Part shown: piece by piece, positions 1 to 8,219 of the stretch | Position numbering within the stretch: the stretch's first letter is position 1 | Layout: every line of letters starts with the position of its first letter | Assembly: GCF_017876295.1 (NCBI RefSeq) | Contig: NZ_JAGINT010000001.1 | Location: forward strand, 3,472,001 to 3,536,000 | DNA from: Kribbella aluminosa | Lineage (GTDB): Bacteria > Actinomycetota > Actinomycetes > Propionibacteriales > Kribbellaceae | Length of the DNA: 64,000 nt | Direction: 5' to 3' | Translations under genes and position numbers: made by a program | The notes under the pieces: model-generated | Databases searched by the model: none | What the model saw: only the letters and a program-made list of their open reading frames with translations | Told to the model about the DNA's origin: nothing

Positions 1-1
1 C

Positions 2-619
2 GACGTCCAGCCCGTGTTCCAGGATCCGTACGCGATCTTCAACCCGTTCTACCGGGTCGATCGGGTGCTCTGGAAGGCGGTGAAGAAGTTCAAGCTGGCC
101 TCCACCCGGGCGGCCGGCCTGGAGCTGATCGAGGAGTCCCTGCGCGCGGTCCGGCTGGAGCCGGAGAACGTGCTCGGCCGGTACCCGCACCAGCTGTCCG
201 GCGGCCAGCGGCAACGCATCATGCTGGCCCGCGTACACATGCTGAAGCCGTCGTTCATCATCGCCGACGAACCGGTGTCGATGCTTGACGCCCAGGTCCG
301 CAAGCACTTCCTGGACATCCTGCTGGACTTCCAGCGCGAGCACGGGATGACCACGCTGTTCATCACCCACGACCTGTCCACCGTGTACTACCTCGGCGGC
401 GAGGTGATGGTCATCACCAAAGGCCAGATCGTCGAACGCGGCCTGGTGTCGACCGTGATGCACGAGCCGTCGCACCCGTACACCCGGCTGCTGCTCGACT
501 CCATCCCCCAACCCGACCCCGACCAGCGCTGGACCACCCGCATCGCCGTCGACGAGCTCGACCACCTCGACGACAAGACCCCCGGCGACACCACCGCCCC
601 GGAGGCGCCGATCCTCTGA
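2..619 (+). CDS. Oligopeptide/dipeptide ABC transporter ATP-binding protein (5' end outside window)
   Basis: This is the ATPase subunit of a peptide- or nickel-type importer (DppF/OppF group), which powers substrate uptake at the inner face of the membrane. The reading frame is already open at base 2, so the Walker A part lies upstream. Visible in order are a Q-loop (PVFQDPY), the ABC signature LSGGQ at about base 194, the Walker B strand FIIADEP and the H-loop ITHD. The end has the HPYTRLLLDSIP extension typical of oligopeptide ATPases. The protein ends with a charged tail at a TGA. Partner permeases are not in view. The gene converges on the phospholipase C gene and is separated from it by a strong hairpin. 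Family certain, substrate unknown. Confidence 0.93.
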   Translation, partial: DVQPVFQDPYAIFNPFYRVDRVLWKAVKKFKLASTRAAGLELIEESLRAVRLEPENVLGRYPHQLSGGQRQRIMLARVHMLKPSFIIADEPVSMLDAQVRKHFLDILLDFQREHGMTTLFITHDLSTVYYLGGEVMVITKGQIVERGLVSTVMHEPSHPYTRLLLDSIPQPDPDQRWTTRIAVDELDHLDDKTPGDTTAPEAPIL

Positions 620-626
620 CGTTTGA

Positions 627-700
627 GGGGTTAACCCGCCGCGTTGTCCCTTAACCCATCGCATGCAGCGGGTTAAGGGACAACCTGCGGGGTTAACCCC
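627..700. terminator. Very long hairpin between convergent genes, built from four TTAACCC motifs
   Basis: Bases 627-657 pair with 670-700 around a 12-base loop, giving 31 positions with about three mismatches and one G-U pair. The inner 14 bp (644-657 with 670-683) are perfect. TTAACCC or its complement occurs four times. The hairpin lies between the stops of two convergent genes, so a bidirectional terminator is the simplest reading. It is far longer than usual and lacks a T-run. Confidence 0.6.
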
Positions 701-715
701 GCTTCGGGTCGTGGG

Positions 716-2767
716 TCAGACGGTCCTGATGGCTGGGTCGCTGACGCCGGGAGTGCCGGTTTCGACGTGGCCGGCGAAGCGGCGGAGGTACGTCGGGTCT
801 GCGGTGGTGGTGACGGAGACGTCGTACCAGTGGCTGGTGGTGGCGATCTTGTGGGTGGTGGTGCCCTTGCGGACGTCGAGCGTCTTCGTGGTTCCGGTGT
901 ACGCGTTGGTGATGGTGACGCGGCGGGCCGTGTCGGAGGTGAAGGTGAGGACGACGGTGCCGGAGTTCGGCTTCTCGCGGGCGGTGATCTCCAGGGCGGT
1001 CGCGGGCTTGCCCTTGAAGGTGCGGAGGAAGCCGTTCGGGCCGTGAACGGTGAGGTCGGTGACGCCGGCCGAGTAGACCGGGTTCCAGCTGTCGGCGACG
1101 GTCTTGCCGGCCTCGGTGGTGTACGTCCACGGGCCGTCGGTGCGGTTCGCGGACGTGATCAGGAACTGGGCGCCGGCGTGCGGCCCGGAGCTGAAGCTCA
1201 GCTTGTACTTGCTGTCGGCAACGGCTCCGTCGACGACCGGTGCGTAGGGCAACGGACGGGTGAGTCGCCGGCCGCGTTCCTGCGCCGGGAGCTGACCGAC
1301 CGCGGGCGGCGTCGGCACGTAGTCCGGGTGCCGCTTGTTGTCCGGCGGCTGGTACGCGCTGGTGCCCGGGAGCTCCGCCGGCCGGGTGGCCGACGTACCG
1401 AAGTCGAACGCGGACGTCAGGTCGCCGCAGATCGCCCGCCGCCACGGCGAGATGTTCGGCTCGTGGACGCCGAACCGGCTCTCCATGAAGCGGATGATCG
1501 ACGTGTGGTCGAAGACCTCCGAGCAGGTGTAGCCGCCGGTGCTCCACGGCGACACCACGAGCATCGGGACCCGCTGGCCGAGACCGTACGGACCGTGCGC
1601 GGCCTTAGCGCCGGTGTACAGGTCCGGCCCGGTGTCGATTGTCGACAATCCCTGGTTCGCGTCCATCGGCGGGTACGGCGGTACGACGTGGTCGAAGAAG
1701 CCGTCGTTCTCGTCGTACGTGATGAACAGCGCGGTCTTGCTCCACACCTCGGGGTTCGCGGTCAGTGCGTCGAGGACCTGGGAGATGTACCAGGCGCCGT
1801 AGTTGGCCGGCCAGTTCGGGTGCTCGGTGAACGCCTCGGGCGCGGCGACCCAGGAGATCTTCGGCAGGCGATTCGCCTTCACGTCGGCGGCGAGCTGGGC
1901 GAACAGGCTGTCGCCGGCCTTCGCGTTCGTACCGGTGCGAGCCTTGTCGTACAAGGGGTTCCCGGGCTGCGCGGTGCGGTAGTTGTTGAAGTAGAGCAAC
2001 GAGTTGTCGCCGTAGTTCCCGCGGTACGCGTCGTTGATCCAGCCCCACCCGTGATCGCCGTCCAGGCCGTCACCGATGTCCTGGTAGACCTTCCACGACA
2101 CACCGGCCCGCTCGAGCCGCTCCGGGTACGTCGTCCACCCGTAGCCGGCCTCGTCGTTGCCGAGCACCGGACCACCGCCGGTACCGTCGTTGCCGGTGTA
2201 TCCGGTCCACATGTAGTACCGGTTCGGGTCGGTCGAGCCCATGAACGAGCAGTGGTACGCGTCGCAGAGCGTGAACTTGTCCGCGAGCGCGTAGTGAAAC
2301 GGGATGTCCTCGCGGGTCAGGTACGCCATCGTGGTCGGCGTCTTCGCCGGGATCCACTGGTCGTACCGGCCGTTGTTGTGCGCGAGGTGCGCGTCCGGCC
2401 AGCTGTGCGCGAGGTCCTGGATGAACTGCAGCCCGAGGTTGTCCGCCTCCGGCCGGAACGGCAGGATCTCCTTGCCGAGCGCGTTTTTCTGGTAGAACGT
2501 CGGCTTGCCGCTGGGCAGCGTCACCGGCCGCGGATCGCCGTACCCGCGAACGCCGTTCAGCGTGCCGAAGTAGTGGTCGAACGAGCGGTTCTCCTGCATC
2601 AGTACGACGATGTGCTCGACGTCCTGAACGGTGCCGAACCGGCGGTGCGCGGGGATCGCGGCGGCCTGCTCGATGCTGTTGGCCATCGCGGCACTGTCCA
2701 TGATTGCTGTCATGGCGGCCGACGCACCGGCCAACTGCAGAAACCTCCGACGATTGATGTCTGGCAT
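716..2767 (-). CDS. Secreted phospholipase C, phosphocholine-specific type (Tat-exported)
   Basis: This 683-residue protein of the bacterial phospholipase C/phosphoesterase family (alkaline-phosphatase-like fold) probably cleaves phospholipid head groups outside the cell. The start at 2767 is chosen because AGGAGG sits six bases upstream; an in-frame start further upstream lacks this. The N-terminus carries a twin-arginine signal (INRRRFLQLAG) ending near AMA. The metal and nucleophile region is MQENRSFDHYFG at about residues 57-68. The last ~160 residues look like the beta-rich C-terminal repeats (DUF756 type) of this family. The length matches full-length members. The choice of phosphatidylcholine over other lipids is inferred from the family and is not visible. 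It is monocistronic and has 182 bases of upstream noncoding sequence. Confidence 0.9.
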   Translation of the reverse strand: MPDINRRRFLQLAGASAAMTAIMDSAAMANSIEQAAAIPAHRRFGTVQDVEHIVVLMQENRSFDHYFGTLNGVRGYGDPRPVTLPSGKPTFYQKNALGKEILPFRPEADNLGLQFIQDLAHSWPDAHLAHNNGRYDQWIPAKTPTTMAYLTREDIPFHYALADKFTLCDAYHCSFMGSTDPNRYYMWTGYTGNDGTGGGPVLGNDEAGYGWTTYPERLERAGVSWKVYQDIGDGLDGDHGWGWINDAYRGNYGDNSLLYFNNYRTAQPGNPLYDKARTGTNAKAGDSLFAQLAADVKANRLPKISWVAAPEAFTEHPNWPANYGAWYISQVLDALTANPEVWSKTALFITYDENDGFFDHVVPPYPPMDANQGLSTIDTGPDLYTGAKAAHGPYGLGQRVPMLVVSPWSTGGYTCSEVFDHTSIIRFMESRFGVHEPNISPWRRAICGDLTSAFDFGTSATRPAELPGTSAYQPPDNKRHPDYVPTPPAVGQLPAQERGRRLTRPLPYAPVVDGAVADSKYKLSFSSGPHAGAQFLITSANRTDGPWTYTTEAGKTVADSWNPVYSAGVTDLTVHGPNGFLRTFKGKPATALEITAREKPNSGTVVLTFTSDTARRVTITNAYTGTTKTLDVRKGTTTHKIATTSHWYDVSVTTTADPTYLRRFAGHVETGTPGVSDPAIRTV

Positions 2768-2949
2768 GCAAAGCCTCCTGACGGGCGGTGGGGCGGATGG
2801 AGTCTGAAACACCAGCACTGCGTCGCAGGCACCCTAATCTGAACGATTCACTGACGGAAGGTGAACTCTGCTGTCCATGGCAGGTCACTTTCAAACGATT
2901 CTGAGCACAACCTGGTGGCTCACTACCGAGCGACCTCGGTTTCGGATGT

Positions 2950-3528
2950 TCAGCTGTCGGTGTGCAGGCGGCCGTGGAGGTGCCAGTCGTGCCACCCGTC
3001 GGCGTGCTTGATCGCCTGCCGCAGCGTTCCCTCCAGCCGGAATCCGGTGCGTTCGGCGACCCGGCAGGACGCGGTGTTCGCGGTGGAGTGGTGGACGTTC
3101 AGCCGGTTGAACCCGATCGGCCCGAAAGCCCAGGCGGACAGGGCGTCCACCGACCTCGCGGCGACCGCCCGGCCCCGGGCATCCGGGGTCACCCAGTAGG
3201 ACAGCGAGGCGGAACCCTCGGCTAGCGAAATGTTGCGCAGTCCGACCTGCCCGAGCGGCTGGTCGTCTCCGTCGACAACCGCCCAGCTCGCCGCTGTCTC
3301 ATCGTCCCAGCGATCGGCCCATTGCGTGACCCAATCACCAGCCTCATCCAGACTGTCGAGCCCCCGAACGTGCCACCGCTGGATGTCGGGACAGTCAAAC
3401 GCCGTCCACACCGCCGCAGCGTCGCTCCTCCGCCACGGCCGCAGAGTCAGGCCGTCGCTCACGAGACGCGGCTGCGCGATCTCCCGCAAGACTCCCCGAG
3501 CCAGAGCCGGATCAACGAGCAGAGGCAT
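2950..3528 (-). CDS. GNAT-family N-acetyltransferase (RimJ/RimL-like)
   Basis: The 192-residue protein begins its domain with SDGLTLRPWRRSDAAAVW, the usual opening of RimJ/RimL-type acetyltransferases that transfer acetyl from acetyl-CoA to an amino group. The acetyl-CoA pyrophosphate loop region is YWVTPDARGRAVAARSVDAL, and the C-terminal part NTASCRVAERTGFRLEGTLRQ is the conserved 'N-x-x-S-x-x-v-x-e-k-x-G-F' element. Length is normal. The neighbours (phospholipase and IS debris) give no clue to the substrate, which may be a ribosomal protein terminus, an amino acid or a small antibiotic-like amine. Confidence 0.88.
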   Translation of the reverse strand: MPLLVDPALARGVLREIAQPRLVSDGLTLRPWRRSDAAAVWTAFDCPDIQRWHVRGLDSLDEAGDWVTQWADRWDDETAASWAVVDGDDQPLGQVGLRNISLAEGSASLSYWVTPDARGRAVAARSVDALSAWAFGPIGFNRLNVHHSTANTASCRVAERTGFRLEGTLRQAIKHADGWHDWHLHGRLHTDS

Positions 3529-3599
3529 ACGGAGATGCTAGCGCTGCATCACAGTGGAGCGGGCACGCAATCGCCGCGCCGGCCCGGGCCGATCCTCGG

Positions 3600-3690
3600 C
3601 ATCGCCCGGCGGCATCGCCCGGCGGCGTCGACCGGCGGCGTCGACCTACGGCGTCGACCGGCGGCGTCGACCCTCCGCGTCGACCCTCCG
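3600..3690. repeat. 13-bp tandem repeat, seven copies (minisatellite)
   Basis: Seven consecutive 13-bp units, consensus CGTCGACCGGCGG, run from 3600 to 3690. The first two begin CATCGCCC and the last two end in CTCCG. Five units contain the palindrome GTCGAC. The unit length is not a multiple of three, so no single reading frame survives it. It lies inside a gene-poor stretch of IS debris. Confidence 0.85.
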
Positions 3691-3699
3691 CATCCTCGT

Positions 3700-3870
3700 C
3701 GGTCCAGCGTCGCGAATCCGACCTCGTTGAACGCCCTGATCACCTCCCGCACCGCCTGCTGCTCCACAGCGAACATCTCCGCCCCCCGCCCTTCGCCGAC
3801 CTGCGCCAGCTTCTGCGCAGCCTCAGGATTCAGCTCACGAACGGAAAGCTCCGGTTTCCGCGACAGGCCC
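3700..3870 (-). pseudogene. Fragment resembling the helix-turn-helix start of an IS630-type transposase
   Basis: On the minus strand the translation RELNPEAAQKLAQ, then after a gap FAVEQQAVREVIRAFNEVGF, resembles the N-terminal helix-turn-helix of IS630-family transposases, where a 'vRevIhaFNaeGFdsL' segment is typical. It then runs into the 13-bp repeat and loses all similarity. The catalytic part found nearby is on the opposite strand, so either an inversion occurred or two different copies were left here. This is a motif-based guess without a database match. Confidence 0.45.
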
Positions 3871-3954
3871 GAGCCTCGAGGGAACCCGACGACCGGTGGT
3901 GCGGAAGAAGCTCTGCCGCATCACGAAGTCCAGCCCGGGCTGACCGGGCTGGCC

Positions 3955-4430
3955 GATCAGCTGGCAGAACACCAATACCTGGAAGCACGCACGGGACCCG
4001 GAGTTCGCGGTACGGAAGGACCCTCGTTCTGTACGACCACCCAGCGGACGACTGGCTGATCTGCGTCGATGCTGAGCCTGCAGCCGCTTCCGGGGAAGAG
4101 CCGGTACCCGGCTCGGCAGGCCGAAGCGGCGGCGTGCCACCTACAACCGCACCGGCGGAGTCCACCACATCTTCGCCGTGCTTGACCCGGCATCCGGGCA
4201 GATGCTTTACCGCATCCGCATCCGCATCCGCATCCGTGACCGGCAACGCGGCCGCAGTTCCTCGCCTTCCTGCGCCAGTTCACAGCCCTGTGCAGCGCCG
4301 ACGGCAGCGACTACCCCGATCACGGGACCCAAGGCACCGCCATCGGCGCCCAGATCCGCTCGCGCAACCAGCGAGCCCATCCCAACGGCACTTCGCCATC
4401 GGCTCCAAATCCGCCGACCCGACTACCTCG
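3955..4430 (+). pseudogene. Degenerate IS630-family transposase (DDE part), several frameshifts
   Basis: Pieces in different plus-strand frames line up in order with IS630-type transposases: SWQNTNTWKHARDPEFA, then YDHP and WLICVD (first catalytic Asp region), LQPLPGK, a frame change into RRRATYNRTGGVHHIF, DPASGQMLYRIR, and finally YPDHGTQGTAIGAQI and HFAIGSKS from the C-terminal end. At least two or three frameshifts are needed, and the DNY/NRIE catalytic core is missing. No terminal inverted repeats or TA duplications could be recognised. It is therefore a dead relic. A (CGCATC)4 microrepeat lies inside it. Confidence 0.65.
4211..4236. repeat. (CGCATC)4 microsatellite inside the transposase relic
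   Basis: Four perfect CGCATC hexamers followed by CG. The run is in frame with the relic and would encode alternating Arg-Ile at a place where related transposases carry a single YRxR segment, so it looks like slippage expansion after inactivation. Confidence 0.8.
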
Positions 4431-4500
4431 CCTGCGCAGCTTGACGCGGCACGAAACGACCGACTCCACAGGATGCGGGTGTCAACGGATCAGGGCGTGG

Positions 4501-5337
4501 TCAGAGAAGGGCGGCGGCGAAGTGCTCGTAGTGGGCGCTCCACCAGCGACGCCGGCGGTCGTACTTCTCGATACCTCCCGTCCGGTTCATTGTCGCGACG
4601 GTCTCCGGGTCGCCCGCAGCGATACTTCGCCGCGCGGCTGCCTCGATGCGGGCGAGGGCATCGTTCATGGCGGCAAGCAACTCCACCCGGCCGTCCCGGT
4701 CCAGACCGTACGCGTCGGCGACGAGACGTAACCGCGCCGGCCGGTCAGCGGGCAGCCAGCCGATCCGGTCCTGGTCGAAGTCGTCCTCAATCGGTACACA
4801 CAGCCGGCCGAGCTGAGCGAGATCATAGACGCGACGGCCTGGGGCGGCGAAGTCGAAGTCGAGCAGTGCGACCGCGACGCCCTCACGGAACACGACATTC
4901 GAGAGCTCCACGTCGTTGTGGCACACCAGCGTCCCGCCCGCAGGGTCCGCCAGGCTGTCATTCCAGCTCAGCCCCTGAGAGTGAAACCCGCGCGCGGCGT
5001 CGTGCAGCCCGCGCAGCAGCCTGGCCACGGACGCCAACGCTGTGTCGGACTGGCTCCACTCCGGATAAGGCGCCACTGGGACGTCGCCCTCGATGAACAC
5101 GAGGCGCTCGCGTCCGTCCTCGTCGATGCCGACCGGTACCGGGGCACCCTCGAATCCGGCGTCTCTCACCGCCCGCAAGAGCGCGTGAACCGAACCCGAC
5201 TGCGGACCCGACGGACGAAGCACATGCCGACCGACACGGACAACCTGGCCCGCGTTCGCAATCCCACCGTTCAACTGCTGCTCGGCCACACCGGAAGTTT
5301 GACCGACGGAGCGCAGCCACAAACAGACCGTCGACAA
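4501..5337 (-). CDS. Aminoglycoside-phosphotransferase-fold kinase (APH family)
   Basis: This is a protein of up to 278 residues with the protein-kinase-like APH fold, which transfers phosphate from ATP to a small molecule. The catalytic loop is CHNDVELSN (the HxDxxxxN motif). It is followed by ALLDFDFAAPGRRVYDLAQL, which supplies the metal-binding DxD-type aspartate. The N-lobe hinge is LVFIEGDVPV. The first ~16 residues are unconvincing, and a GTG at 5289 giving AEQQLNGG fits the family better. Members phosphorylate aminoglycosides, homoserine, choline or other substrates, and nothing here decides which. The gene lies 101 bases downstream of the HNH gene on the same strand and next to IS debris, so acquisition is possible. 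Confidence 0.85.
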   Translation of the reverse strand: MSTVCLWLRSVGQTSGVAEQQLNGGIANAGQVVRVGRHVLRPSGPQSGSVHALLRAVRDAGFEGAPVPVGIDEDGRERLVFIEGDVPVAPYPEWSQSDTALASVARLLRGLHDAARGFHSQGLSWNDSLADPAGGTLVCHNDVELSNVVFREGVAVALLDFDFAAPGRRVYDLAQLGRLCVPIEDDFDQDRIGWLPADRPARLRLVADAYGLDRDGRVELLAAMNDALARIEAAARRSIAAGDPETVATMNRTGGIEKYDRRRRWWSAHYEHFAAALL

Positions 5338-5438
5338 CTAGGCGTCCACCTCACGAGAACCGACGGCCTCCGGAACTCGACTTGCGTGGGCTTCTGGGGG
5401 GACAGGCGACCGCGGGCTTCTGCGGCGGGCAGGTGGAC

Positions 5439-7220
5439 TTACGCGGCGTTGTCGCCGCGGGATTCTGGAGGTTCACGCCACGGGTGCGTTGCGCCTGGGT
5501 CGGGGCGTACTTGGATCGGCTCGTCACCGGGAGCCTCACCCCACACATCGAATCCCGCGCCACCCGACGGCTCCTCGGGAATGACGGCGTGTGGGACCGC
5601 GTCGGAGTCTTCGCGCCAGGGAGCGAATCCAGCGACAGGTCGGAGTACTGGCTCGGGTTCCGGCGTCGGCCCGCGGTTCCTGAGGTGCTCGCGGGTGCGG
5701 GTCTCGTCGGTGGTGTCGCCCGAGGGGTTGAGGCGTACGGCATCCGCTGCGGTGATCCAGGCTGGGTCGGTGTCACGAGGCCAGGCACGTGTTAGTGCGC
5801 CTGCTGTGGGCTCGGCGGTATGGGGAGTGATTGTTGGCGGTCGGTATCTGTTGCGGGGAACGGGGTCTGGGGTTGCCCAGGTGGGACGGGCGACCTGGAC
5901 CGTGCCGTGGGTGATGTTGATCTGCCAGTGGCCGGCGTGCAGGTCGCGGTGGCATCGTTTGCAGAGGAGCACGAGGTTGTCGAGCTTGGTTTCGCCTCCG
6001 TCGATCCAGCTCAGGACGTGATGGGCGTCGCAGTACAGCGGTGGGGCGCCACAGCACACGCAGCCCTTGTCGCGGGCGGTCAGGGCTTTGCGTATCGGGC
6101 CGGTGGCGAGGCGGACGCTGGTGCCGAGGTCGAGGGGCTGGGAGTCCGAGCCGAGCACGACGGGCAGGATCTGAGCGTCGCAGGCCAGTCGCCGGATCGT
6201 CGCCGCGGACAGCGCTTCGCCGTAGATCAGCTGACCGGTCGCGTTCGCGGTCGCTGCCTTGAGATCGTCGAAGTCGATGGTGACGACGATCTGCGGCGTC
6301 GGCCCATGCCCGCTCCCGGACCGTCTCCTCTGACGCCGGCCGACATCGGATGCCGCCGCACCCGGCATCCCGGATGCAGAGTCCGGCCCAGAGTCCGGCC
6401 CAGAGTCCCGCACTGCCTCCTGCGCAGTGTTGTGCGCCGCGTCCTGCGTGGGAGCGGCTCCGGCGGTCGCGGTGTGGGGGGCGGTGCTGAGGACGGTTGT
6501 GAGGGCGTCGGCCTGGCGTTTGTCGCGGCTGCGGGGGTCGAGGGCGCCGTCGACAGTCTTCCGGGGCTTGGCGTGCGTGTGGATCAGAGTGCGGAACAGT
6601 TCAGCGTTCTCGTTGGCCAGGAACCCGGTGAACGCGACGCCGTTGTCAGCCGTCTTCAACTTCAGCGCTTCGCGGTCGTACGCCTCCCGCTCGGCCGGCT
6701 CGGGGCCGTCGGTGTCGAGCCGGTTGCGGACCTGGACACCGGCCTTGCGGAGGTCGAGTGGACCGTGAGTACGCCCGAGCTCCACCATTTCCCGCTCGGC
6801 GACTGCCAGATCCTCGACCGGCACCGAGTCGGGAAGCTTCTCCAGTGCGGAGACGATCGCCTCGGCCTGTGCCGGATGCAGCCACACTCCATTTCCTGGA
6901 GCGTCCTCGACGGCTTCGTCAGCGGTGGTCCCAGGCGCAAGGTCGGGCAGTGCGGCCTCGACGGCGGGGTACTTCGTCAGCGCCGTGGCGAGCTGGACGT
7001 CGCGGCGAGCCTTCGTGGCGTCGACTCGATAGCGGAACGTCAGGAACCGGGTGGTCGTACCGGCACCGAGCTCCTTGGCGTAGCCGATGGTCTCGATACC
7101 GGCGGTCAGGTGCAGCACGAGGGTCTCCAGGCGTGCGATTTCGGCGTACGCCGCGTCGAGGGTCGACACCATCTCGGCGCCGCTCATCGACCACACCGGT
7201 CGCTCCCCGAGAATCTCCAT
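5439..7220 (-). CDS. DUF222 / 13E12-repeat protein with C-terminal HNH endonuclease domain
   Basis: The ATG at 7220 gives 593 residues. The N-terminal two thirds carry the helical DUF222 domain common in multicopy 13E12 proteins of actinobacteria. An acidic/Ala-rich linker follows. At about residues 390-435 lies a zinc-ribbon HNH nuclease, with CVCCG, then YCDAHHVLSWIDGGET, LDNLVLLCKRCH and RDLHAGHW (the CxxC pairs and the HH/N/H positions are all present). Such proteins are presumed DNases associated with mobile introns or repeat elements, but their role is unproven. A 19-residue upstream extension in the open frame has no ribosome-binding site and was not used. A long Pro/Arg-rich tail follows the nuclease domain. 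Confidence 0.9.
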   Translation of the reverse strand: MEILGERPVWSMSGAEMVSTLDAAYAEIARLETLVLHLTAGIETIGYAKELGAGTTTRFLTFRYRVDATKARRDVQLATALTKYPAVEAALPDLAPGTTADEAVEDAPGNGVWLHPAQAEAIVSALEKLPDSVPVEDLAVAEREMVELGRTHGPLDLRKAGVQVRNRLDTDGPEPAEREAYDREALKLKTADNGVAFTGFLANENAELFRTLIHTHAKPRKTVDGALDPRSRDKRQADALTTVLSTAPHTATAGAAPTQDAAHNTAQEAVRDSGPDSGPDSASGMPGAAASDVGRRQRRRSGSGHGPTPQIVVTIDFDDLKAATANATGQLIYGEALSAATIRRLACDAQILPVVLGSDSQPLDLGTSVRLATGPIRKALTARDKGCVCCGAPPLYCDAHHVLSWIDGGETKLDNLVLLCKRCHRDLHAGHWQINITHGTVQVARPTWATPDPVPRNRYRPPTITPHTAEPTAGALTRAWPRDTDPAWITAADAVRLNPSGDTTDETRTREHLRNRGPTPEPEPVLRPVAGFAPWREDSDAVPHAVIPEEPSGGAGFDVWGEAPGDEPIQVRPDPGATHPWREPPESRGDNAA

Positions 7221-7401
7221 ACCTGAACTGTAGACACCGCCTCCGACAGTTCCAACCCAGAAAGCCCTTATTTCCAAGGGATTTCAGTAATCGAAGTTAT
7301 CCACAGACTCACCGGATTCTGCGCACGCCCGCGAGGATGGCTCGTGTAACCTGGCATGAGCTCGCGGCACTTATCGTTGCTTCGGGCAACATATCCCGGC
7401 G

Positions 7402-8073
7402 ATGCGACCGACGAAACGGAGGGAGAGTCCACTGCAACGCATCTGGTACGTCGCCTACGGATCGAACCTCGCCCTCGAACGCTTCAACTGCTACCTGTCC
7501 GGCGGCATCCCACGCGGCGGCGCTCGCGACTACCCGGGCTGCCGCGACCGAACTGCACCGCAACGGACCGCTGCCGTCACAGTCGCCGGCGGGCTGGTCT
7601 TCGCCGGGGCCTCGAAAGTCTGGGGTGGTGGATCGGCCTTCTACGACCCGTCTGCTCGCACGCAGCTCGCCGGTCGCGCGTACCTGCTCACTCCCGAGCA
7701 GTTGGGCGATGTCGCAGCGCAGGAGATGCGGCGCGAGCCGGGCGGCGCGTACGCTCACGAACTCGCCTCGATCCTGCCGGCCGTCACCGAACCGCACTCC
7801 CTCGGTGACGGCCGCTACGAGACAGTGGTACGGCTTGGGGAGTTGGACGGCACACCCATGTACACGATCACCCACGGGGGAGTGGCCACGCTCGAGCCGG
7901 TCGCTCCCACCGCGTCGTACCTCCACTGGATCGCCACCGGCCTCGCCGAGGCGCACGGGTGGAACGTCCACCGTGTTGTCGACTACCTGCACGCGGCGCC
8001 GGGCGTCCGGCTTGGATGGACACCCGGCGCCTTGCTGTCAGTGCTCAACGGTGGTGCGGGCGGCGGCGGATGA
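7402..8073 (+). CDS. Gamma-glutamylcyclotransferase-fold protein
   Basis: The protein has 223 residues. Near the N-terminus it has WYVAYGSNLALERF, the YGSNL substrate-binding loop of the gamma-glutamylcyclotransferase (AIG2-like) fold, which usually converts gamma-glutamyl amines to 5-oxoproline. An acidic residue such as E in the TPEQLGDVAAQE helix may be the general acid, but this is not certain. The Gly-rich end (NGGAGGGG) is unremarkable. It stands alone, divergent from the HNH gene. In mycothiol producers such proteins need not act on glutathione, so the substrate is open. Confidence 0.7.
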   Translation: MRPTKRRESPLQRIWYVAYGSNLALERFNCYLSGGIPRGGARDYPGCRDRTAPQRTAAVTVAGGLVFAGASKVWGGGSAFYDPSARTQLAGRAYLLTPEQLGDVAAQEMRREPGGAYAHELASILPAVTEPHSLGDGRYETVVRLGELDGTPMYTITHGGVATLEPVAPTASYLHWIATGLAEAHGWNVHRVVDYLHAAPGVRLGWTPGALLSVLNGGAGGGG

Positions 8074-8174
8074 CTTGGCCGGGCCGCTCTCGAAGGTGGC
8101 GGTCAGGTCGGCGCCGTCCCGGCCGCCTGAGTCCTCCGTCCAATACTGGAGGGTGCGACCGTCCCTTATGCGAC
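8038..8174 (-). other. Coding-like remnant without a start, antisense to the end of the GGCT-fold gene
   Basis: On the minus strand an open stretch (after an in-frame TGA) reads RIRDGRTLQYWTEDSGG, then about 25 more residues ending TTVEH and a TGA. Codons are strongly GC at third positions and the amino-acid mix looks protein-like, but there is no start codon. It may be the tail of a lost gene. It overlaps the 3' end of the plus-strand gene. Confidence 0.3.
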
Positions 8175-8198
8175 AACATCAGCCGGCGCGCATGTCGA

Positions 8199-8219
8199 AG
8201 CCGCCGGGCTCAGGCGGCT
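8199..8219 (-). terminator. Hairpin at the stop codon of the beta-family gene
   Basis: AGCCGCC (8199-8205) and GGCGGCT (8213-8219) form a perfect 7-bp stem with a 7-base loop that contains the minus-strand stop codon. It lies on the convergent side of the gene, so a terminator role is likely. There is no T-run. Confidence 0.45.

Noticed and set aside
767..2842. Plus-strand open frame of 691 codons
   Set aside because: Antisense to phospholipase C; translation is Arg/Val/Gly-rich with no family motif.
7297..7305. TTATCCACA matching a DnaA box
   Set aside because: A single box between two divergent genes; no cluster, AT-rich unwinding region or dnaA/dnaN genes, so no origin.
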